Assembly: GCA_011317545.1 (NCBI GenBank)
Contig: WUJK01000017.1
Location: 1 to 64,000 of the forward strand
Direction of reading: 5' to 3'
Source of the DNA: Coniella vitis
Taxonomy: Eukaryota; Ascomycota; Sordariomycetes; Diaporthales; Schizoparmaceae
DNA: 64,000 nucleotides
The translations under genes and the position numbers were made by a program. Below the pieces are notes generated by a model. That model was not told where the DNA came from and did no database searches. It saw only the letters and a program-made list of their open reading frames with translations. This document shows positions 48,857 to 59,247 of this stretch, piece after piece (the stretch's first letter is position 1; every line of letters begins with the position of its first letter).

Positions 48857-51527
48857 TGGAATAATTGTATGCTGTAAATGGTTGCAAAGGTTGTTAAGGA
48901 AGCTATCGAGCAACTTCGTTGGCTCTATCTCGGCGTGAAAGATACACCGAAGCAGTTAAATGCGGGGAAGAAACAGATCTTATACGCGTATCGCTTTTAT
49001 CAAGAGGAATCCGCGACCGGAAGTAAAACTCCATTGTTTGGTACACATTGATGGGCCTATTCCAGAAGTTTGAGTGAGTCCCCATATCTCAAGTTGCTGT
49101 TCTGACTTTGCAATGAGTATGAGATGTTTGTTTTGTCAGATCCAACTCGCTGGAGCGGGGTTTCCTTACCTATATATCCCTGATTGTCGCTCAGAACCCT
49201 CGTGATATCATTGGGAGAGAACCACTAGGAGTATTTGCTCCATTCATCCTCAAGAGCGCGTAGTGTTGATTTACCTGAAGGCGGCACTACGGAATCTCCA
49301 TCGAAAGGCCAGATACGTTTCCAATCAAATTCTTTTCTTTTCTTCGGTACCTTCAACATTGATGGTTTGGGAAATGCCGACAAGAGCGGGAGAACCGCCG
49401 CTTCAACGCGTCGCGCCTTACAAACCTTTTGGGCATTGCATTTTTAGGCGCATCAGCCAGGCATTATGAAATGGAAATATCAATTACCGAATCAGTTCTT
49501 ACTCCCTATATGTTAGGGACTGCTTTGATTAATTGATATTCAGACTGACGCGGGCACTTGGATCGAGTCACGACCGAACCGGTGTTGGAATCGCGGGCAG
49601 CATCACTACCGCACAGCAGCAGATCATTCGACTGTGGAGGTAAGCGACAATTCGTTTACTTTTGAAACCATCCACTGGCATAGAGAGCCACCTCCGCCTC
49701 TCCTACCACGTGGTTGTCGCGTTGTCTCGCCCCTGTGGCCTTGGTTCACGCAGAGTCACTGCTCAGCAGGCTGTGCTGAATGCCCCAACTAAAGACCAAC
49801 TGCGACTGAGAAAGGCCTTGCACCAAGTACGACTGCCCAAGAAGAAACTGGATATACCTCAGAGCGTGTGGAGAGCCGTCCCGCGGGCCTGCATCGCCGG
49901 CCTCACTGCGAACCCTCAACCTCAACTCAGGGACAAACCAGACACCGACTCATCCTTGAACAGGTCTAATGAGAAAGTAGATACTTTAAGAACGTATACA
50001 CGAGTATACTACGACCGATCTATACGTTTTCATTTTGTATACTTTGCTTTATATGGTTCGAGTTTATGTATTCAAATGGGTTTTAGCTTCTGGTTCACTA
50101 GGTCTGGGACCGCAAATTAGAGAGAGGGATATGGACGGTATACTGCGGGATCAGCTATTACTGCGCGTAATCAATGTCACTCAGTACTTGAAAGCCTTAT
50201 AGTTGCAAACCGATATATCCTCCCTACAATAGTAATTCAAGATGTGAATCCAGTGGCACGCTATAGAGCCTTCATCTTTCCAGATGTACTTAACGACCTT
50301 CCTAGCGCAATCGGAAGCAAGGCTGCGCGAAGAAAATTATCGTTCTTTAAGGCCGGAAAGTAGACGAAAAAGGGAGCCAGATCGCGCTTTGGCGTCCGCT
50401 TGTGCAGCTACTTGCATGATTCCGCTCTGTACGCAGATGCGGAGGATCGCCCAGTGAAGAAAAGGGTGGAAAGTTGTCCCTCCCCCTTGATAGTCTATTC
50501 ATGCACGTTATATATCCGATGTGCTTTTCATATATAGCTGTTTCATATAAAGCATACTTTGGGATTGGCCGAAGACGAACAGCCCTGCAATTCGCCACGA
50601 GTTGTGATATAACCTCTTCCAAAACTTGGGCGAGTTGCCACGACCTCTGATTCATAAGTGGTAGGAACTTCATTGCGTACGCAACAGCTGCTTTGTTCCA
50701 AGATTAGACCTTTGGGGGTTAAATATTCTGGGTGGTGTTGCATGGGCCCTCTACCCTACTTTAAATACTATATGCGGGCAGAAGTGGTTTAAAAAGGTTA
50801 CACAAACGGTCGTTGAGTGTGACTAGATACATTTGACAAGCTTTGTATGTTGCTCTTTTGGCAAATCTTATAATAAAGTTCCTGTTCATTGAACGCACAC
50901 TCGTGCTCTCAAAGCTGTAACGAGTAGACATCTATCCTTTCTCTAGTCCTTTAACACACTGAACAGCCCCCCCCCCCCGGATAGGAATTGTGGCTTCGTA
51001 TGGGCTCACTCTACACGATAGATAACTTTCTAGCTTCGGAGTTTTACTCTGCTGTAGTTATGGAATCTTTACTACCGGATGGACTAGAGAAAACAAATTA
51101 ATTTGCCGACTCGTACTCATATTCGGTCATTCTCAGCTGGGCGGCGTCCAAGATGTGTCAGTGTACAGGAAGGGCCTCATTTCTACCCAGGCCTCTCTTC
51201 TTCTGCGGGACAAGGCTCCAAAGATTGTAAGTCTCATCTTCGTCACCCTCGTGGGAGCACTCGAGGCACCAGAAACAAACCTAGAAATGGATGGTAGATG
51301 GAGCTGTAAATACTACAAACAATATGGATGTCCCAGACTAGGGTGACTTAGTCTTGGTCATATGACCATGTCGTGCGTCCTGCAGCATTTTGCACATGTG
51401 CATGTATATTTAAACGATCATTATTTACCCTCCAAGTACCCTCTCCCCTCCCGCCTTTCTGGTCTGCAAGTCAGCGACCACATCCAGCCTCTCCCCGATC
51501 GAGCGATACACTCACTGGTTTGCTGTC
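48857..51527. other. 2.7 kb without a recognised gene
   Basis: Only short frames; the longest (49662-50120, 152 codons) resembles nothing known. A run of about ten C residues lies near 50967-50978. The right end should hold the promoter of the sterol reductase pair. Confidence 0.5.
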
Positions 51528-53096
51528 ATGAACCGACGCGTGGGAGCTAAATCTCAGTCCCTGGGAGTTGAGGGCCTGAGTCCTTTGGGCCTTGTTTCGA
51601 TGCCTGTGTCGCTGAACTCGGCACCGGTCTGGGGCCGCACCGGAGCCGGGAGAACTTGGCTCAGGTCTCTGGTAGCCGCCTCGCCTGTTGTTTTCGCTCC
51701 ACTCGCCAGTATCTCGACCTTCGTCACCCTTGCCGCATTTGGGGGCTCATTTGTGGAGTTTTTCACTGCGATTCGCCGTGATGGCTTCTTGCAAGTCTGC
51801 TTAAACCATGGCCCGCGGCTCACTTGGGAGGCCACCGCGGCAGTTGTTCTCTGGCTAGGTGTGCAGGCTCTATTGTTTCGCATGTTGCCTGGCGAGGTGC
51901 ACAGTGGCCAGTACACTCCAGCTGGACATCTCCTGACGTACAAGATCAATGGCTTGCTTGCCTGGGTTGTTACACACGTGGGCTACGGCATGTTGTGTTG
52001 GTTTGGGCTTCTCGACCCTGCCTTTATTCCCCTTAACTGGAACCACCTAATTGCAGCCATGAACCTGGCTGGCCTTGGGATATCGACGTTTGCCTTTATT
52101 AAGGCCCATATAAGTCCCACACATCCCCATGATCGGAAATTCAGCGGTGCGTCAGAATCTGTGGGCCGTCTGTGGCTGGCTTGATGCACCACGACATACA
52201 TGCTGATCTTTGCACGCTCCAGGGTCCATGATTTACGACTTTTATATGGGTGTTGAGCTGAACCCCCGTCTTGGCGCAAACTTCGACCTGAAGCTATTCA
52301 GCAATGGGCGTCCCGGGATGATGGCTTGGACCATCATGTAAGTCATACTTTGATCCACACTGCATGGAGAATACTGGAGGCACACACATAGACACGGCAC
52401 TGACAAGGGCATCTCTGCAGCGACTTTTCCAACATGGCGCATCAATACCAAATTCAAGGGCACGTCGAACTCTCCCTCATCCTCATCACCCTTCTGCAAA
52501 CGCTCTACGTGCTTGACTTCTTCTTCAACGAGTCGTGGTATCTGCGCACCATCGATATTGCGCACGACCATTACGGGTTCTATCTTGCCTGGGGTTGCTT
52601 TTGTTTCTTGCCCACAATGTACACGATCCAGGCACAGTATCTGGGCCTGTATCCACAGTCAGCCTCGACGTCCTACCTCCTCGCCGCCTTCAGCGTTGGC
52701 CTGGCGGGCTACGCCCTTTTCCGTTCGGCCAACCACCAAAAAGATAAGTTCCGGCGCACAGCTGGCCACTGTCTGATCTGGGGCCAGGCGCCCGCGTACA
52801 TTGTGGCTGGATACAAAACAGCAGACGGCAAGGAATACGAGAGCCTGCTGCTCTGCAGTGGCTGGTGGGGGTGGAGCCGGCACGCGAATTACGTGGGCGA
52901 CTTGCTGCTCAGCTTCAGCACATGCGCCCTGGTGGGTAGCACAAAGGTGATAGTGTGGGCGTACGCCATCTGGATGACCATGCTATTGGTGCATCGCTGC
53001 ATCCGAGACGAGAGGCGCCTGTCGGCCAAGTACGGACCTGCGTGGCACGAATACTGCAGGCGGGTACCGTGGCGTTTTATTCCTGGTGTTTGGTGA
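51528..53096 (+). CDS. Sterol delta-7 reductase, DHCR7-like
   Basis: Exons 51528-52146, 52223-52337 and 52421-53096 (introns 76 and 83 bp, GT..AG); 469 residues, close to animal DHCR7. It belongs to the ERG4/ERG24 sterol reductase family. The pattern is DHCR7-type rather than ERG24 or ERG4: TPAG (130-133) and YKINGLLAW (138-146), ELNPRLG (218-224), FSNGRPG, ANHQKDKFRR (348-357) and SGWWGWSRHANYVGD (391-405), ending in a VPWRFIPG-type C-terminus. Several membrane helices fit an ER protein. The family uses NADPH to reduce the C7-C8 double bond. Ergosterol normally keeps that bond, so the product here would be unusual. A DHCR24-like gene follows in the same direction. Confidence 0.9.
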
Positions 53097-53818
53097 GGCT
53101 TGGGCTTGGGAGGAAGAAATCCGTGGCTTGTCAATAACCCCGAGACACGCGTGGGCTGTTGCAGCTACAGCCAGCCACGTTGTCCTCAAGCACAAGAGAA
53201 GGACTGCGTTTGGATTACCAGCACGACTCTTCCAGATGGGCCTGAGTACCCTCGAGTCTGTTGACGGATTAATTTTTGGTCTAGAAGGTCTCAGTCGGTT
53301 GTGGCATGGTGCAATATTTTGTCTCGGACCCTCGAAAGCCCGATCGTTGCTTTTGTTAGATTCGAGGCTCAAGCACATCTCCATCAAGTAGTGTTACGGT
53401 GAAACAATACTATGAAATCCCTAGTCGCCATGTTGGAGCATTGCCTTCCGGAACGCCCACCATGCACAGACGCTTTGGAGGCAGCAGAAGACTCTTCTTT
53501 CATGGCCACTGAGCGGTGGAATGTGCACATCAATGACACCCAGAGTCGGACCGGTGGACTAAGCTGAGTGAACATATACCTGACGCCGAGTTTAGACAAG
53601 GGCTGGAGTTACATCGAAATGATGTTATCATTAAGATGATGGATATAATGGCGATGCAGCATGTTGTAGAGCAGCGAGTTGCCACCAACACCTTGCATAC
53701 ATGTGCAATATCATACTTTCCATCTCTATTTGCTGGAAAAAGCAATCAAGTGTTTTCAACCGGGACTACGCTTTGGACTCACACGCCCTGTATATTCACA
53801 TTTGCCTATCTGAACAAT
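53097..53818. other. Intergenic between the two sterol reductases
   Basis: 722 bp. An upstream in-frame extension of the DHCR24-like frame begins at 53636, but its residues look unlike the family, so I start the gene at 53819. Confidence 0.5.
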
Positions 53819-55366
53819 ATGGACCACCACTGCGAGATTGTCGCAGACATCGCCTCCAAGGTGCGAAAACACCACCAGAATGGCCAACCGTACCGCGTTT
53901 CCCACGGGTCTTCACATAGCACGCGCCCACGGCACGCGGCAAGAGAAAACACAATCGACATCAGCGCGCTCTGCCACATCCTCCGGGTGGACCCAAAACG
54001 GCAGACCGTCCTCGCCGAGCCCAACGTGCCCATGGACCGCCTCGTCGAGGCGACTCTGCCATACCGCCTCGTGCCGCCGGTCGTCATGGAGTTTCCCGGC
54101 ATCACAGTCGGCGGGGGCTTCTCTGGCACGTCCGGGGAGAGCAGTTCCTTCCGCCACGGCTTCTTTGACGACACGGTCGAGTCTGTCGAGATTGTGCTTG
54201 GCAATGGCGATGTGGTGCGGGCATCGCGTGAGGAACGACCGGATTTGTTCCACGGAGCGGCGGGGGCCGCTGGGACGCTTGGTATCGTCACGCTTGTGGA
54301 GGTGCGTCTTGTCGGTGCCAAACAGTGGGTAAAGACGACTTACCACAAGTTTGGCGAGGTTTCCGCTGCCATTGCCGAAATACAAGCGCAAACAAGGAAG
54401 TCTGGCAACGACTACATCGACGGGATTGTCTTCTCCAGAGACCACAGCGTCGTCGTGACGGGGCAGTTGACGGATGCAAAACCAGATGACTGGCCAGTGC
54501 AGACATTCAGCAACGCCGGCGACCCATGGTTCTACATGCACGTCCAGGAAAAGACGAGGCAGCTGGACGCCAGGGCGGCTGTTGTGGAGTATGTGCCTCT
54601 TTGCGAGTACCTGTTTCGCTACGACCGCGCTGGCTTCTGGGTCGGTCGCCAGGGCTACACGTACTTCAAGGTCGTGCCGTTTACGCGCTTCTTTCGCTGG
54701 CTGCTGGACGACTACTCGCACACCCGCACGCTCTACCATGCGCTCCACGCGAGCGGCATCTCGTCGCAGTTTGTGGTGCAGGATCTGGCTCTGCCTTACC
54801 AGAATGCCGAAACCTTCATCAACTGGGTGGACGACCATCTGGGCATCTGGCCACTCTGGCTGTGCCCCCTGCGGGGCTGCTCCCAGCCGACCTTCCATCC
54901 TGTGACGCAAGTGATGTCCGAGGATAAAGGCAAGTGGCAGGATGGTAAGCACCCAGGAAGCCTCAGTGTGTCCCAACCGATGCTCAACATTGGAGTCTGG
55001 GGCTGGGGCCCACGCGACCGCCACGAGTTCATCAGACAGAACCGCGCCTTGGAGCAGGTGCTGCGGCACCTCTGCGGGCGCAAATGGCTCTATGCGCAGA
55101 CGTACTGCACCGAGCACGAGTTTTGGCGCGAGTACGATCTGCCGTGGTACCAGTCTCTGCGGGACAAGTACTTTGCTGCCACTCTGCCGTCCGTGTACGA
55201 CAAGGTCAAGAACAGAGCGGTGGCGGGGCAAAAGGGCGACGACGGGCAGCAGGGCAAGGGCTCTTGGTTGAGTTCGTGGCCGATCGGGGGCTTGTATGGC
55301 ATGCTGCTGGCGACCTTGTCGGGAGACATTCGCCTCCATCGCCAAGCCTCGTGGCGGTATAGATGA
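53819..55366 (+). CDS. Sterol delta-24 reductase, DHCR24/DWF1-like
   Basis: Single exon, 515 residues, the length of animal DHCR24. The start at 53819 gives MDHHCEIVADIASKV, which suits the family N-terminus. FAD-binding (PCMH-type) motifs are clear: EPNVPMDRLVEATLP (67-81), EFPGITVGGGFSGTSGESS (91-109) and RHGFFDDTVESVEIVLGNGD, then DLFHGAAGAAGTLG. The C-terminal substrate domain is full length. The N-terminal membrane helix of animal forms is not obvious, so attachment to the ER may differ. The family reduces (or, in plants, isomerises and reduces) the sterol side-chain C24 double bond using FAD and NADPH. It lies 723 bp after the DHCR7-like gene, same strand. Confidence 0.92.
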   Translation: MDHHCEIVADIASKVRKHHQNGQPYRVSHGSSHSTRPRHAARENTIDISALCHILRVDPKRQTVLAEPNVPMDRLVEATLPYRLVPPVVMEFPGITVGGGFSGTSGESSSFRHGFFDDTVESVEIVLGNGDVVRASREERPDLFHGAAGAAGTLGIVTLVEVRLVGAKQWVKTTYHKFGEVSAAIAEIQAQTRKSGNDYIDGIVFSRDHSVVVTGQLTDAKPDDWPVQTFSNAGDPWFYMHVQEKTRQLDARAAVVEYVPLCEYLFRYDRAGFWVGRQGYTYFKVVPFTRFFRWLLDDYSHTRTLYHALHASGISSQFVVQDLALPYQNAETFINWVDDHLGIWPLWLCPLRGCSQPTFHPVTQVMSEDKGKWQDGKHPGSLSVSQPMLNIGVWGWGPRDRHEFIRQNRALEQVLRHLCGRKWLYAQTYCTEHEFWREYDLPWYQSLRDKYFAATLPSVYDKVKNRAVAGQKGDDGQQGKGSWLSSWPIGGLYGMLLATLSGDIRLHRQASWRYR

Positions 55367-55621
55367 GGGTGTGGCATATAGGGGCGTCAAAGCTGGTGGA
55401 ACTTGGAAAGCTGAGAGTATATGAAATGGAAGTTGTATTATAATGACAATTTCAGCAGCTTTTCAGGGTATCTTAGTATGCATGTATCGCTAATGTCCCA
55501 AACTCCGTTGATGTTTTGATGCGCAATCCCTTTTTTCATGTCATCCATCGTCAGTTGACGGACAGTAAGATGATGTGTCCCGACACAAAAACAAAAGCAA
55601 AAACAGAAAAAAGAAATTCCT
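55367..55621. other. Convergent 3' flanks
   Basis: Short region between the sterol delta-24 reductase and the ThrE-like gene; nothing specific. Confidence 0.5.
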
Positions 55622-58016
55622 CTACAACGAGCAGAGCGCATTGTTCTTCTTGCCAAAGGGATAAACCACCAAGGCCGAGAGCAGCACGCCCACCGCCAGT
55701 CCCAACGCGACCTGGATCATCTGCCCTCCCACACTGAAGCTCCTGTACACATTTTCTTCCCAGAGTGTCTGCGCCGTGGTGCCGTTGGAGTTGCTGTAGA
55801 TCAAGGGAGAGGTGATGCCCGCCACCAGGCCGCCCTGCGCAGCCAAACCTCCCGGCACCAACGTCATGATACTTGCCACGACCGTGGCATACGCAAAGGC
55901 ATTCTGGGACCGTGCCCACAGGTTCCCCAGGATGCCTACGGCCAGAGCAGACGCAGTATCGGCCACTTGGGTGGTTGCTTTTGCCGAAACAAAGTCTGCA
56001 TAACACACAAGTTAGCCTTTTTAGTTCCAAGACCCACGACAAGGCGGTCCCAGCCCGCGAGATTGATAAGCACAACTAGGAAGAGTTGCTCGAAACCTAC
56101 AGTTGACCGTCACTCCAGCCGAGCCCACGAGAACTTGCCCAATCAGCTGGTGTGGCCTCGCGCGGATGATGAAGCCTTGCACGACAAGGTACAGCGGCAC
56201 GAGGAGGATCTTCCACCGCGGGTCGATGCTCCTCGGGCACGTAGTCGACGTCGTCGCACTGGGATCAGCCAGCGCCCAGAGCTGCGAGCCCACACTCATG
56301 CCGTATCCGAGCAGCAGGGAGTACATGATGGCGTAGAAGAGCCGCGTGGACCCTGCCGTGATCGACTTGGACTGCAGCTCCAGACTCCCAGTCAAGACCA
56401 TGAAGCCGGGCAGGATCATGGCGATGGACGACTCTGCCAACGCGCCAAAGCAGAAGTACTTCTGGGCTCCACCGCCTCCGATGGATGAAAAAGCCCGCGA
56501 ACCAAACGACGTGATGAGACACGCCGTGACCTCGAGGACGTTGGAATAGAGAGGGTTGTTGACGGCGATGATAATCTGCAGGATACCGACGACCGTGCCG
56601 AGGAGAAAGGCGATCGGCATATCGAGCCAGTAGCCGCCAAAGGCCCCTGGGAAACGCATTGCTGTTAGCTCAAAGATACGGACAGGCTGTGTTGATGGCT
56701 GGCTGCTGCTGTGAGTCGAGGCAAAGCAGTCTACGCGCAGCCCGAGTCCACTTACATGTACAGGCGAGTGCCGATGCGCAGCCATAGAGCGGCACCAGCC
56801 ACAGTGATTTGTAGTAAGAGGGCGCCTCAATCAAGGCCGTGAGTTTCTCTGTGGCCTCGTGCACCGTCAGGTCGCCCGCCACCACGCCCTTGTAGACGCG
56901 GAAGGCAATCTCGCACGCGCCGACGTCGAGCCCCTGTGCCTTGACCATTGTCGTGTACGCCGTCCTCGTCAAGGGGTCCGCGGGATCGACGGGGTTGATG
57001 AAGCATATGTCCATGCAGCCCACCGAGTAGTTGACGCGGCCGTCCATCTCGAGGGCTTTGAAGAGCTGCATCGTGTACTCCTCCAGCCGGTGCGAAGGCG
57101 CGCCATACGCCATGAAGGCATACACCACGAGCAGCACCAGGTTCCGCCGATGCGCCAGCTCGGCCTTGGCCTTCATGTACTTGGTCTGCTTGCTGTCGTT
57201 GCTCGTCAGCTTCTTCTTGAGCGTGCGCAGCGCACTCGCCAGCTCCTGCGCGTCGACGCCCGCGCCAAACATGCGGCGCAGCGTGCTGGGCGTCGCCACG
57301 CCCGATGCCGTGCCCGACACCGTCTTGTCAGACTGCACGCTGGACGCCGAGATGGTGCGCGCCCCGAGGCCGGGGCGTGTCAGCGGCACCGACGCGCCCA
57401 CCAGCAGGTTCAGGCTCGACTGCCGCCGGTGCTGGCCCTTGCCGCGGGCCTTGGCGGCCTTCTTGGCCTTCTTGATGATGTCCATGTCGATGCCCACGTC
57501 GCCCATCAGGTCCTGGATGTCCTGCTGCTTGTCCGGCCAGCCAATGTCGCCGCGCAAGCCCGACCACCAGTCATGCACAGACTGCCACAGCCCGCGGTGC
57601 GCGGCTGGCTCTCGGTCCGGCTCGCCATCGTAGGTGGGGATCGTCGAGGCCCGCTCCGGCGCATCATACACCCTCTGCAGCGCTGCCACGTCCGAGGGGA
57701 ACCGCGCGCGTCCTGGCTGCCGCGCCTTGACGGGCGGCGTGGCCTCTGGGAAGGTAGACGTCGAATCGGGCGTGAGGCCTGGGAAGATCTGTGTCTGTGG
57801 GAACAACTCCTTTTCGGGGAGCGGCGAGTCTGCGTATTCGCGGTCCACGACGTCTGTGGGTGTCACGGGAGACGGCGCGCGCACCCTCTCCCTTGCTTCG
57901 ATGGCGGGATAGTTCAGCTCGGTCTCGTCCACGGCTGTGGGCTGGTAGTGGTAATGCGCATATTGCTCCTGAAACGGGTCGTACTCGTCCGTCTGACTGC
58001 GCTCGTGGTCCGCCAT
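55622..58016 (-). CDS. ThrE/Prm10-like membrane protein (DUF1212)
   Basis: Exons 58016-56756, 56661-56101 and 55995-55622 (introns 94 and 105 bp); 731 residues. The first 250 or so residues are hydrophilic and low-complexity with basic patches (KKAKKAAKARGKG). A conserved region follows (LLVVYAFMAYGAPSHRLEEY, then a YSVGCMDICF-like strand), as in the soluble part of ThrE/DUF1212 proteins, and then about ten membrane helices split over exons 2 and 3. Bacterial ThrE exports threonine and serine; yeast Prm10 is pheromone-regulated and of unknown role. The function in fungi is not established. No link to sterols is implied beyond position. Confidence 0.87.
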
Positions 58017-59247
58017 GTTCTCTGTGTTTATTTAAAAACGTCTGTTGATTCACTCCCCGACCCAAGTATGCGATAACTCTGCGCTATATGGTCGTCCTTG
58101 GTCCCCAATCTTATTGACTCGAGGAAGCAGGAGACTTAAAGGAGACTTGAAATATTCTTTTCGGCTAATGAAATTCGACAAACCCGCTGTTGGGCATCAA
58201 GTCTTTGGAAAATTTCGCGTCGTATCGCGGGGGGTGAGGCAAGCCGCTAGCGAAAAGTTTTCCATCAATTTTGCCTCGAAAAGCATATATATACGAATGG
58301 GCAAAACGAAAAGCAAGAAAAAAGCAGAAGGCAAAAAGAAAAAGAAAAAGAAAAAAAAATTACTGCAAGTACTAGGGATATCACCAAGCAAAGATGCCAT
58401 TTTTGACAGCCGGCATGGCCTAGACTTTAATAGTTCAGGGCTCTCTTCTCCACCGCTGATTCGCCTGCACGCGCTGTGTCCGCTCGGAAGAGCCCACCCT
58501 GCCCGTCGTGGGTGCTGCCGGCGTGCTGCCGAGGCCGTGCGCTCTCACGAACCCTCGAGGATATCTAGCCGGACCCTCGCGGCCTCTCCCAAGCAGCCTG
58601 GCAGCTTACGACAAACTGGGGCCACCGCGGTGAATTCTGTGACTAACAGGATCCACATGCCACGGATCGTGGGTCCTGTCGCGGGCAGCAGCTGTCCGGG
58701 GAATCTCTCCACACCAAGATGAGCCGGCACGCGGAAACAGGGCGGGGTGGAGAGAATCGGCAAGCGTAATAGCAGACCACGGCGGCGCCGCCTGGCAACG
58801 AAGATGGAGAGACCAGTGATGGCACCCAAGGAGTCACAAGCATCCATAGTGCTTGTACGTGGATCCTTTGGCAGGTATAACCAAGATATAGATCACAGTG
58901 GAGAGGACTCTCGTGTGTCTGTTGGCGGGCGGCCGTACAATACTAGGCTCGTTGCCGTGAGAAAGCAAAGGAACTGCGCATTGGTTTTGTCGCGGATAGA
59001 ATTCTGACTAGTCGGAAGAAGGGCCATGTGATTGGTGATCCCAATATAATATAGCAGGACCCCAATGTTTGACCATTGTTGCTATACTTAGCACCCATTT
59101 AATCCCGAGAGAAAGCCGTGGACTATACAAAGCTAGGCCCTAAACCACTAACCCTATACTACTATGTACGTCTAGCCTGGATTCGTACTACTACTACTAC
59201 TATAATATACTTATAGAGCAGTATCATAGTACCTCACCATCCCACCG
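58017..59247. other. Intergenic, no gene seen
   Basis: An A-rich tract (about 58308-58358) reads as poly-lysine in one frame but looks like low-complexity DNA. TA- and CTA-rich simple sequence lies near 59155-59215. No supported gene. Confidence 0.5.

Noticed and set aside
53912..55390. 492-codon minus-strand frame opposite the DHCR24-like gene
   Set aside because: Produced by GC-rich third positions of the real gene; no domain, and the sense strand carries clear FAD motifs.
56859..58076. 405-codon plus-strand frame opposite the ThrE-like gene
   Set aside because: Low-complexity Arg/His/Leu-rich shadow of the real exon.
58308..58358. Poly-lysine coding tract
   Set aside because: Part of an A-rich low-complexity run in an unsupported frame.
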